Made by a program: the position numbers and the translations under genes. Shown here piece after piece: positions 51,416-59,428 of a stretch of DNA of 64,000 nt. The notes below the pieces were generated by a model, which had not been told where the DNA came from, did no database searches, and was given only the letters and a program-made list of their open reading frames with translations. Each line of letters starts with the position of its first letter. Within the stretch, counting starts at the first letter, position 1. Source of the stretch: Lewinellaceae bacterium (GTDB lineage Bacteria > Bacteroidota > Bacteroidia > Chitinophagales > Saprospiraceae); the NCBI GenBank assembly GCA_016719605.1, contig JADJYW010000015.1, positions 124,001 through 188,000 on the forward strand, given 5' to 3'.

Positions 51416-52195
51416 ATGATACGCACCGTTTTACTGTTTTGTTTTGTAGCCCTTTTGGCTGCCTCGGCCCTGTCGCAGGGACTTACGCCCCCTGTTGAAA
51501 ATATGGGCATTGTTTACAGTCGCGAGACAACCTTCAATATGAAGGTAGCGAGCAACCGTGGGTTTATAGCGGGCATGGAATTTGGCCGGCTGCGCACCTA
51601 CTACAAAACCACCTATTACCACATCAGTATGGGTGAACTGAAGCATCCCAAGGAGCAACGCCAGAGCGCCGATCCGATCCTGAGCCGTTCGTTTCGTCCA
51701 TTCATTTTTGGTAAAGAAAACAATGTCTTCGTGGTGCGCGGCGGTTGGGGCGTCAAGCGGTATTTTTCCGAAAAAGCAAAGCAAAAGGGCGTTGCTGTGG
51801 GTATGAGTTATGCTTTTGGCCCATCACTGGGTTTGCTTAAACCTTATTATCTGGCCATCTGCTACCCCAATCCTGACCGACCGGGGGATTGCCGTATCTT
51901 CCACGAAAAGTACTCGGAAGAAAACGCCAGCTTGTTTCTGGATGAGAATGGCCGCATCAAGGGAGCGTCGCCCTTTACCAAAGGACTCGGCGAACTGGGC
52001 TTCCGGCCGGGCGCCAACGCCTCCGTCGCGCTTCATCTGGATTGGGGTGCGTTTGACGAGTTGGTCAAAGCAGTTGAGATCGGCGCCATGCTGGACATAT
52101 TTCCAACAAAAATCCCTATCCTGGTGAACGACGAGGAGAACCGTCGGGTGTACCTGAACTTCTTCGTAAATTTGCAGCTTGGCAAGCGCCGGTAG
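51416..52195 (+). CDS. Exported beta-barrel-like protein, function unknown
   Basis: The 259-residue protein has a signal peptide (MIRTVLLFCFVALLAASALS) and alternating hydrophobic/polar strands (GFIAGMEFGRLRTYYKTTYY, GVAVGMSYAFGPSLGLLKPY, VYLNFFVNLQLGKRR), consistent with a small outer-membrane barrel. A Cys pair occurs in CYPNPDRPGDC. No family was recognised. It lies 38 bases before lipA in the same direction and may be cotranscribed with it. A well-spaced promoter precedes it. Confidence 0.75.
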   Translation: MIRTVLLFCFVALLAASALSQGLTPPVENMGIVYSRETTFNMKVASNRGFIAGMEFGRLRTYYKTTYYHISMGELKHPKEQRQSADPILSRSFRPFIFGKENNVFVVRGGWGVKRYFSEKAKQKGVAVGMSYAFGPSLGLLKPYYLAICYPNPDRPGDCRIFHEKYSEENASLFLDENGRIKGASPFTKGLGELGFRPGANASVALHLDWGAFDELVKAVEIGAMLDIFPTKIPILVNDEENRRVYLNFFVNLQLGKRR

Positions 52196-52233
52196 AATGC
52201 CGCGTTGCTCATCACGGATAATCTCAATTAGTA

Positions 52234-53109
52234 ATGCTCGAACTACCCATCGTCGAAAATACAACGGAGTCCCGCCCCAAACGCCCCGACTGGCTCAAAG
52301 TGCGCCTGCCTATGGGCGAAAATTACCGCACGGTACGCAGTATCGTGGACGATTTCAAGTTACACACCATTTGCCAAAGTGGCAGCTGCCCTAACATGGG
52401 CGAGTGCTGGGGGGCGGGAACTGCTACCTTTATGATTCTTGGAAACGTCTGCACCCGTTCTTGCTCTTTTTGCGCGGTTAAAACCGGACGGCCCAACGAA
52501 TATGACGAGGACGAGCCTCGCCGTGTGGCCGAAGCAATATGGCTCATGCGCGTCAAGCATGCCGTCATTACGTCAGTCAATCGTGACGAACTCAAAGATC
52601 GGGGCGCCGAAATCTGGCACCAGACCGTACGCGCTGTGAAGGAGCGCTGCCCTGATACGACTATAGAAACGCTCATACCTGACACCAAAGCCAACTGGGA
52701 AGCGCTGGAACGAATGATTAGTGCCGGGCAGGAAGTGGTGAGCCACAATATGGAAACGGTGCAAACCCTCTACCGCAAGGTGCGTCCTCAGGCCAAATAC
52801 GAACGCAGCCTGGAACAAATTCAGCGCACCAGGAACTACGGCAAGCGCACTAAGAGTGGTATCATGGTCGGACTTGGGGAAACGAAAAATGAAGTATTCC
52901 AGATCATGGACGACCTCGTGGCTCACGGCTGCGATATCCTCACTATCGGGCAGTACCTCCAGCCCACCAAAATGCACCTTGACGTGGTGGAATTCGTTCA
53001 CCCGGATGTATTCGCAGAATACAAAGAAGTTGGTCTGTCCAAAGGATTCAGCTATGTGGAGAGCGGTCCATTGGTGCGGTCGAGTTATCATGCCGAGCGT
53101 CATATATAA
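52234..53109 (+). CDS. lipA: Lipoyl synthase
   Basis: The 291-residue radical-SAM enzyme inserts two sulfur atoms into octanoyl groups on E2 and GcvH proteins. It has both cluster motifs: the auxiliary cluster Cys residues in CQSGSCPNMGEC (about 47-58) and the radical-SAM CTRSCSFC (about 73-80), plus the C-terminal RSSYHAE with the Ser ligand. PKRPDWLKVRLPMG is the usual N-terminal block. Its product is the cofactor used by the E2 protein at 48002. The gene is followed by the AT-rich non-coding region. Confidence 0.97.
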   Translation: MLELPIVENTTESRPKRPDWLKVRLPMGENYRTVRSIVDDFKLHTICQSGSCPNMGECWGAGTATFMILGNVCTRSCSFCAVKTGRPNEYDEDEPRRVAEAIWLMRVKHAVITSVNRDELKDRGAEIWHQTVRAVKERCPDTTIETLIPDTKANWEALERMISAGQEVVSHNMETVQTLYRKVRPQAKYERSLEQIQRTRNYGKRTKSGIMVGLGETKNEVFQIMDDLVAHGCDILTIGQYLQPTKMHLDVVEFVHPDVFAEYKEVGLSKGFSYVESGPLVRSSYHAERHI

Positions 53110-53176
53110 GCTCAACACGAATTTTTGAAAGCATAGCCTGGTTGCCAGGCCAAAAATTACAAGTTCTGGCAGGGGC

Positions 53177-53298
53177 AAAAAAAAACCGCGGTGCTCGTTT
53201 GCACCGCGGCGGTTTCCCGTATAATCTCATGAAAAGTCACATAGTTGGTGGTCAATGTTTACCGCTTTCTTTCTTTTCGCCGCCGCTACCTCTTATTG
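53177..53298 (-). ncRNA. Putative structured small RNA, copy 1
   Basis: On the minus strand, CACTTTTG (53305-53312, one base from TAnnTTTG) precedes about 120 nt ending in a hairpin CCGCGGTGC/GCACCGCGG with a six-base loop and then nine U, a textbook intrinsic terminator. Compared with copy 2 the last stem base pair is T-A here and C-G there, a compensatory change. Blocks TTTTCATGAGATTATACGGG and GAAAGAAAGCGGT are conserved between copies. Identity as a named RNA family was not established. Confidence 0.5.
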
Positions 53299-53715
53299 AC
53301 AATACAAAAGTGCAGCATACCGTACCAGTAGAAAAGAACAAAAAACAACGTTTGTTGATAAAAACAACCCTTGCTTATTGCAATGTATTTTCATTTCAAT
53401 ATCTTAAGTGTTTGTTTTTTAATCATTTAGGCATTAAATACTCATTCCTATTTCAAAATAATTCCATTATTTTGTTGAAAAACATATTTAAAAAATTTCG
53501 TTTTTTTGAAAAATTATTTCAATCTATAATCTGTCAGATCGATTATTTCGATTTTTCAGGTGTTTTCAAGAGGTGTTATCCGGGGAAAAGAATCAAACAG
53601 TATCCATTTACCAAACTGAAAACATTGCGTTTTGGGATGGCGATCGTATAATATACGATGGATATGCCCCAAGATTTTGGCTGGTTCTCCCCCCACCCAA
53701 ATTAGGTATAGGGGC

Positions 53716-53837
53716 AAAAAAAAACCGCGGCGCTCGTTTGCGCCGCGGCGGTTTCCCGTATAATCTCATGAAAAGTCAAATGTTGATGGTCATTGAGGCA
53801 CCGCTTTCTTTCATTCTGCCGCCATTCGCTCTCATTA
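53716..53837 (-). ncRNA. Putative structured small RNA, copy 2
   Basis: This has the same organisation as copy 1: CACTTTTG at 53844-53851, the conserved blocks, terminator stem CCGCGGCGC/GCGCCGCGG and nine U at 53716-53724. The region between promoter-like motif and hairpin differs at many positions while the terminator stem is preserved by a paired change, which argues for function in RNA rather than recent duplication alone. Confidence 0.5.
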
Positions 53838-54230
53838 ACGATACAAAAGTGCGGAGCATTGTTTGGGTAGTAAAGAACAAAAATAAGCATTTGTTGAAAA
53901 CAAAATCTTGATTTTTTTTTAATTTCTATTTTATAATAAAAATAAGTTGTTGATTTAAAAGTATTTATAAGATAATATAATTTTTTTCAGATGCTTTTGA
54001 TAGTTGGTTTGTTGAATTAAAAATTCGTTTTTGCGTCTAATTTTTTTGAAAAAGATTTTCACGGTGTAAAAAATAGAGTCTATTTCACTTGAAAATATGG
54101 GCCGAAGAGCGCAAAACGCACCATGGAGACATAGGAGACTCGGATAAGTGCTTATCGGCGTTGACGCCCAGGCCTTTTTATGCGTTGCGCTGCCTAACCA
54201 CAAAAAAAACAACGTTTGCCCGCCACACCT

Positions 54231-54238
54231 TACTTTTG
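54231..54238 (+). promoter_or_regulatory. -7 element of ftsK
   Basis: TACTTTTG, an exact TAnnTTTG match, 58 bases before the ATG at 54297. The leader (ATCATACCCCCCTTTCAACG) is C/A-rich. Confidence 0.6.
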
Positions 54239-54296
54239 CGCGGCATCATACCCCCCTTTCAACGCAGGCGAATAATAAGTTCGCCACACACCAAGC

Positions 54297-56780
54297 ATGG
54301 CCAAGAGCAAACGTGGACAGATAAGCCTGAACTTCGACGACGAGCGCCTCTCGAAACTTTTCGGGATGTTTCTCCTATTCCTTTCTTTCTATTTCCTCAT
54401 CGCGTTCACTTCCTACTTTTTTACCTGGCAAAACGACCACGATATCGTGTTCCGCTTTTCCTGGGAAATCTTCCTCGGCGATGTTGAAGTGGACAACTGG
54501 CTGGGACGCCTCGGCGCTTATCTGGCCGATAGCATCATTTACTGGGGGTTTGGCATAGCCTCCTTCGGGTTTGTTTATCTGCTATACCAGTACGGCCTGG
54601 CCCTGATCCGCCGTGTACCGCTGAGCCATCTTTTCATCACCCTGCAACACACCGTCATTTGGATGGTGATCGCGTCTGTGGTATCGTCGTTTTTTTTACA
54701 AACCTTCGAGTTCCCCGTCGGCGGCGTATTCGGTCAGGCGGTGAGCGAATGGATTCAGCGATTTCTCGGCATACCCGGCACCCTGGCGCTCCTGGTGTTT
54801 GCGCTCGTAGCCACGTTTGTATGGAACAACAACCCCGACCTGTCCGATTTCACCTGGCGCCAACTGTGGTATGAAACCCAGCGTGCCTGGCGCGACCTGC
54901 TCAGCGGCGAATACGGCAGACGACGCCGTGCCGCCAAACCACCCACCGCAACAACAAAGGTTGCACCGGAAGTCACCGGCCAGTCCCTGCCGGCCACGTC
55001 GGACGGCGTCTTCTCCGCCCAACCCGAACCCGCCGAAGAACTGGTACCCACGGGGGGGCAAATGTCTTTTGACCTCACCAAAAAAAGTGCTCTGTTTGCC
55101 GAAGAAAAACCCGTACGCAGCAAGAGCGATGCCCTGGAGGATACTGAATTGGAGATCAACCTTCCCACCGCACAACCCGCCACACCGGTGTTGCCCGACG
55201 ATGCCATGTCCTACAAACCGCCTGTGGAAGCCATCCAGGAGGACACGCCCAACCTGACCGAACCCTACGACCCCACGCTTGAGCTGTCGCACTACGAGTA
55301 CCCCCACCTCCAACTCCTGCACGAGTACGACAACTCGCAACTGGAAATTGACCGTGAGGAACTGGAACAGAACAAGAACCAGATTCTGCACACACTAATG
55401 AACTTCAAGATTGATATCGAGAAGATCAAAGCCACCATCGGCCCCACCGTTACGCTGTACGAAATCGTGCCGGCACGCGGTATCCGTATTTCCAAAATCA
55501 AAAATCTCGAAGACGACATCGCCCTCAGCCTCTCCGCACTGGGCATCCGTATCATCGCACCCATCCCCGGTAAAGGCACCATCGGTATCGAAGTGCCCAA
55601 CAAAAAACGCCAAACGGTCGGCATGCGCGATGTGCTCATGGACGACCGTTTCAAACGTGCCAAAATGGAATTGCCCATTGCCCTCGGCAAAAATATCCAA
55701 AACGAGGTATTTGTAGCCGACCTCACCAAGATGCCGCACTTGCTCATCGCGGGCGCTACCGGGCAAGGTAAATCGGTCGGCATCAACGTCATCCTCAACT
55801 CCCTGCTGTATAAAAAACACCCCTCACAGGTCAAACTCATTCTCATTGACCCGAAGAAGGTGGAATTGTTTCCATACGCCCGCCTGGAAAACCACTTCCT
55901 CGGCTTCTTGCCCGACCAGGTAGAACCGATCGTGACCGACACGCACAAGGTTGTGCAGACGCTCAACTCGCTCATCATCGAAATGGAAACCCGGTACAAC
56001 CTGCTCAAAAGTGCCGAGGTCCGCAACATCGCCGAATACAACGACAAATTCGTGGCACGCCGCCTCAACCCGCTCAAAGGCCACCGATTCCTGCCCTACA
56101 TCGTGCTGGTCATTGACGAGTTCGCCGACCTCATCATGACTGCCGGCAAAGAAATTGAACTACCGATCGGTCGCCTGGCGCAACTTTCCCGGGCGGTGGG
56201 CATACACCTGATCATCGCCACACAGCGCCCCTCGGTCAACATCATTACCGGCGTTATCAAGGCCAACTTCCCTGCCCGTATCGCGTACAAAGTGGTGTCT
56301 AAGGTAGACAGCCGCACGATCCTCGACGCTGGCGGCGCCGAACAACTGACCGGCAAGGGCGACATGCTGCTCTCCGTCGGTGGCGACGTTATCCGCCTGC
56401 AATCCGCTTTCGTGGATACGCCCGAAGTGGACCGCGTCATCGAATTTATCGCCAACCAGACGGGCTTCCCCGAACCATTCTTCCTGCCCGAGTTCCACGG
56501 CGATGACGAGGGCGCCGGCGCCAAACAGGTCAGTGTCGCCGACCTCGACGATATGCTCGACGATGCCGCCCGCCTCGTGGTGGAAACTCAACACGGCTCC
56601 ACCAGTATGATCCAGCGCCGCCTCAAACTCGGCTACAACCGGGCCGGACGAATCATGGACCAGCTCGAAGGCCTCGGCATCGTAGGCCCCGCCGAAGGCT
56701 CCAAACCCCGCGAAGTGTTGTACTACGATGTGGTAGAACTGGAGCGGTTCCTGACGGAGCTGCGGGCAAGAAAACATTGA
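54297..56780 (+). CDS. ftsK: DNA translocase FtsK/SpoIIIE
   Basis: The 827-residue protein has four N-terminal transmembrane helices (residues about 22-185), a linker of about 130 residues with Pro/Thr/Glu-rich sequence, the alpha/beta motor with Walker A GATGQGKSVGINV, Walker B IVLVIDEFADLIM and the IIATQRPSVNIITGVIKANF block. A C-terminal gamma winged-helix domain (GSTSMIQRRLKLGYNRAGRI) reads KOPS-like sites. It pumps chromosomal DNA at the septum before division. The Met-Ala-Lys start follows a promoter motif. rlmN follows after four bases. Confidence 0.97.
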   Translation: MAKSKRGQISLNFDDERLSKLFGMFLLFLSFYFLIAFTSYFFTWQNDHDIVFRFSWEIFLGDVEVDNWLGRLGAYLADSIIYWGFGIASFGFVYLLYQYGLALIRRVPLSHLFITLQHTVIWMVIASVVSSFFLQTFEFPVGGVFGQAVSEWIQRFLGIPGTLALLVFALVATFVWNNNPDLSDFTWRQLWYETQRAWRDLLSGEYGRRRRAAKPPTATTKVAPEVTGQSLPATSDGVFSAQPEPAEELVPTGGQMSFDLTKKSALFAEEKPVRSKSDALEDTELEINLPTAQPATPVLPDDAMSYKPPVEAIQEDTPNLTEPYDPTLELSHYEYPHLQLLHEYDNSQLEIDREELEQNKNQILHTLMNFKIDIEKIKATIGPTVTLYEIVPARGIRISKIKNLEDDIALSLSALGIRIIAPIPGKGTIGIEVPNKKRQTVGMRDVLMDDRFKRAKMELPIALGKNIQNEVFVADLTKMPHLLIAGATGQGKSVGINVILNSLLYKKHPSQVKLILIDPKKVELFPYARLENHFLGFLPDQVEPIVTDTHKVVQTLNSLIIEMETRYNLLKSAEVRNIAEYNDKFVARRLNPLKGHRFLPYIVLVIDEFADLIMTAGKEIELPIGRLAQLSRAVGIHLIIATQRPSVNIITGVIKANFPARIAYKVVSKVDSRTILDAGGAEQLTGKGDMLLSVGGDVIRLQSAFVDTPEVDRVIEFIANQTGFPEPFFLPEFHGDDEGAGAKQVSVADLDDMLDDAARLVVETQHGSTSMIQRRLKLGYNRAGRIMDQLEGLGIVGPAEGSKPREVLYYDVVELERFLTELRARKH

Positions 56781-56784
56781 GTAC

Positions 56785-57825
56785 ATGAAAGATATCCGTG
56801 AAATAAGCCTCCCCGACCTCGAAGTCCTATTCGCGTCCTGGAACGAACCGCGCTTCCGCGCTAAACAACTGTACGAATGGCTCTGGGCCAAGTCGGTCAC
56901 CGATTGGGAAACCATGACAAACCTGTCCAAAGACCTGCGCAACCGCCTGAAAGCAGAATTTACCCTGAATACGCTATTCGAAGATGCCGTGCAACACAGC
57001 ACCGACGGCACCGTCAAGACCCGTTTTATCACCCACGACGGCCACCGAATCGAAAGCGTGCTGATCCCCGTACCGCAAGACGAGCGCTACACCGTGTGTG
57101 TGAGCACCCAAGTGGGTTGCAGCCTCACCTGCACCTTTTGCGCCACCGGACGTATGGGCCGCAAGCGCAACCTCGAAGCCTACGAAATTTATGACCAGGT
57201 GACCCTCGTGAACCGACAGTGCATCGAAGCATTCGGGCGCCCGCTCACCAACGTGGTTTACATGGGCATGGGCGAACCGCTGCTTACCTACGGCAATACC
57301 ATGGAAAGCATCGCCCGACTCACCACGCCGCCGCCCCACGGGCTGGGTATGGCTGCCCGACGTATCACTGTGAGCACGGCCGGTATCGCCAAAATGATCC
57401 GAAAATTAGCCGACGACGGCTACCGCAGCAACCTCGCGCTCAGCCTGCACGCTGCCGACGACAAGAAGCGCAACGAGATCATGCCCATCAACGAGAGCAA
57501 CAACCTCGAAGCGCTCATGACGGCGCTGGAGTATTTTTACCAGAAAACGAAGTGCCGCATTTCCTACGAGTATATCGCCTTCGAGCGCTTCAACGACACC
57601 ATCGAGGATGCCGCCAACCTCATCCGGTTGTGCCGCCGTCAGTTTCCTGTACGGGTCAATATCATTGAGTACAACCCGATTGATGGCGCTATTTTTGAAA
57701 AATCGGACGAAAACCGGCTAAACGCCTTCGCGGCACACCTCGCCAAAAACGGCGTGACCGTGACCGTACGCCGCAGCCGGGGTAAGGATATTGATGCCGC
57801 CTGCGGACAGCTCGCCAACAAGTAA
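56785..57825 (+). CDS. rlmN: 23S rRNA/tRNA adenine-C2 methyltransferase
   Basis: The 346-residue radical-SAM enzyme methylates C2 of A2503 in 23S rRNA and A37 of some tRNAs. It has the CxxxCxxC motif in CSLTCTFCATG (about 112-122), the N-terminal helical domain FRAKQLYEWLWAKSVTDWE, VVYMGMGEPLLTYGN and a C-terminal region with the catalytic Cys in DIDAACGQL. Four bases separate it from ftsK, so the two are cotranscribed. The end is convergent with the permease at 57866. Confidence 0.96.
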   Translation: MKDIREISLPDLEVLFASWNEPRFRAKQLYEWLWAKSVTDWETMTNLSKDLRNRLKAEFTLNTLFEDAVQHSTDGTVKTRFITHDGHRIESVLIPVPQDERYTVCVSTQVGCSLTCTFCATGRMGRKRNLEAYEIYDQVTLVNRQCIEAFGRPLTNVVYMGMGEPLLTYGNTMESIARLTTPPPHGLGMAARRITVSTAGIAKMIRKLADDGYRSNLALSLHAADDKKRNEIMPINESNNLEALMTALEYFYQKTKCRISYEYIAFERFNDTIEDAANLIRLCRRQFPVRVNIIEYNPIDGAIFEKSDENRLNAFAAHLAKNGVTVTVRRSRGKDIDAACGQLANK

Positions 57826-57865
57826 GCGCGATCCTGGACACACCCGGCAGACAACGCCTTCCCAA

Positions 57866-59263
57866 CTACTGCCGCCACCAAAAATAAAACGGTACCCCCG
57901 TCAGCATCAGCACGATCCCCAGCATGGCTTCACGAGGATGATTGATGCAGGTGATGACGATGAGTGCCGCGCAAAACAGGATGAACAACGCCGGTACCGC
58001 CGGATAACCCCACACCCGGTAAGGTCGCTCGGCATCCGGCTCGCGCACACGCATGACGAACACCCCGAAGGCCGTGGCTCCATAGAAAAAGAACGCAGCG
58101 AAGATCAGCATATCGGTCAATTGATCGAAACTGCCCGACAGCACCAGCATGCAAGCCCATGCCCCCTGCATCCACAGCGCCGGGTTGGGCGTGTGGTACT
58201 TCGGGTGTATCTCGGCGGCCCGACGGAAAAACAGCCCGTCGCGTGCCATGGCGTAATAGACCCGGGGCGGCATCAAAATGGTGGCGTTGGTGCAACCGAG
58301 GGTAGTGATAAGAATGACGATGGAAATGAGTACAGCACCCACATCGCCTGCAAAATGGCGCACCACAGCCACGGCGGCGATCTCATTCTGATCCTTGTAC
58401 CCGCCGATGATCTGGTCTATCGGCAGCACATAGAGGTAGGTAAAGTTTACCACGACGTACGCCCCGATAATGATGAGCATACCGGAAAACAACGCCAGGG
58501 GTAGATTTCGATTAGGATTCTGGATTTCGCCGCCGAGAAAACCTACCGTATTCCAGCCTTCGTACGCCCAAAAAGCCGCCAACAGTGCAGCAAACATGGC
58601 TTTTATAAAATCAAAGTCCAGCCAACTGCGCATGGTGAACGAGGTAGCCGGCGTTTGAAAATTTTCAAAACTGCCGCCGCCATACAACAGCCCCGACAAC
58701 ACAATCAGTGCAAGTCCCACGATCACCGAGCGTGTGATCCAGGTGCTGAGCGCCGCTGCGCCGCGCAGGCCGCGCGTGTTCAGGAACGTCAGAATCAAAA
58801 TAAGCGCAATGGTCACGGCCTTTACCCCGGCGTTTTCGAGGGGTTTGAATACCCAAATTTCGATGCTTTCGATGGATTCCGGCAAGTGAGGCAGCGGCAC
58901 AATAGCGTTGAGCGACTGCGTGAATACATACGCGATGCCCGCAATGGCCGCTGTTTTGATGACCGCGAAGGTCGTCCAGCCCCAAAGGAAAGCTGTAAAC
59001 CGCCCGTATATCCGTCGAAAATACACATACTCGCCGCCCGCGTCGGCCATCATGCCCGCAATTTCGGCATTGCTCAAAGCGCCGCACAGGCTGATGATAC
59101 CCGCCAGTACCCACGCCCAAAGTACCAGATCGGGCGAGCCGAGCTGCTCCGACATCGGCGCCACTTTTTTGTAAACGCCCGATCCAATGACCGAACTGAC
59201 GACGAGAATAGTGGCAGCCCCGAGGGTTAGGCTGCGAACGAGTTGACCTTGTTGTTTTGCCAT
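57866..59263 (-). CDS. APC-family amino-acid permease
   Basis: The 465-residue protein has about 12 transmembrane helices and the APC unwound-helix motif VVSSVIGSGVYKKVAP in helix 1. GGEYVYFRRIYGRFTAFLWG, FWAYEGWNTVGFLGGEIQNP and TTLGCTNATILMPPRVYYAM resemble the LAT/SteT serine-threonine exchanger group. It exchanges or takes up amino acids; the substrate is not defined. The ATG at 59263 was preferred to an upstream in-frame start that extends into the promoter. CACCTTTG eight bases upstream suggests a very short leader. Confidence 0.9.
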   Translation of the reverse strand: MAKQQGQLVRSLTLGAATILVVSSVIGSGVYKKVAPMSEQLGSPDLVLWAWVLAGIISLCGALSNAEIAGMMADAGGEYVYFRRIYGRFTAFLWGWTTFAVIKTAAIAGIAYVFTQSLNAIVPLPHLPESIESIEIWVFKPLENAGVKAVTIALILILTFLNTRGLRGAAALSTWITRSVIVGLALIVLSGLLYGGGSFENFQTPATSFTMRSWLDFDFIKAMFAALLAAFWAYEGWNTVGFLGGEIQNPNRNLPLALFSGMLIIIGAYVVVNFTYLYVLPIDQIIGGYKDQNEIAAVAVVRHFAGDVGAVLISIVILITTLGCTNATILMPPRVYYAMARDGLFFRRAAEIHPKYHTPNPALWMQGAWACMLVLSGSFDQLTDMLIFAAFFFYGATAFGVFVMRVREPDAERPYRVWGYPAVPALFILFCAALIVITCINHPREAMLGIVLMLTGVPFYFWWRQ

Positions 59264-59389
59264 GATGCAAGCAAAGGTGGGGACATCATTTAAATTCACA
59301 GACAGAAAAAAACTTCGTGCCGCTGCGGTGAAAAAGTATTTCCACCCTCCCCTTCGCCCGGCAACCGGCAGCACTCTACCCCGCAGTTG

Positions 59390-59397
59390 TATCTTTG
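59390..59397 (+). promoter_or_regulatory. -7 element of the giant secreted protein gene
   Basis: TATCTTTG, an exact TAnnTTTG match, 31 bases before the ATG at 59429. Confidence 0.6.
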
Positions 59398-59428
59398 TTC
59401 CATTCCGTGAACAACTCATCCGCTGTGT

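Larger units (their letters stand above)
53110..54296. other. AT-rich non-coding region with duplicated RNA unit
   Basis: This gap of nearly 1.2 kb is strikingly A/T-rich (for example 53341-53560 and 53890-54060) against GC-rich flanks. It contains two direct copies of a segment of about 190 bp, 53172-53365 and 53712-53901, described separately as putative RNAs. Open frames here show no domain or coding character. The ftsK promoter region lies at the right end. No DnaA-box cluster was seen. Confidence 0.7.

Noticed and set aside
53142..53651. 169-codon open frame in the AT-rich region
   Set aside because: Low-complexity, Lys/Phe/Ile-rich translation with no conserved counterpart apart from the part that is the duplicated RNA unit.
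53110..54296. Replication origin
   Set aside because: AT-rich, but no DnaA-box cluster, dnaA or dnaN gene, or strand switch was seen.
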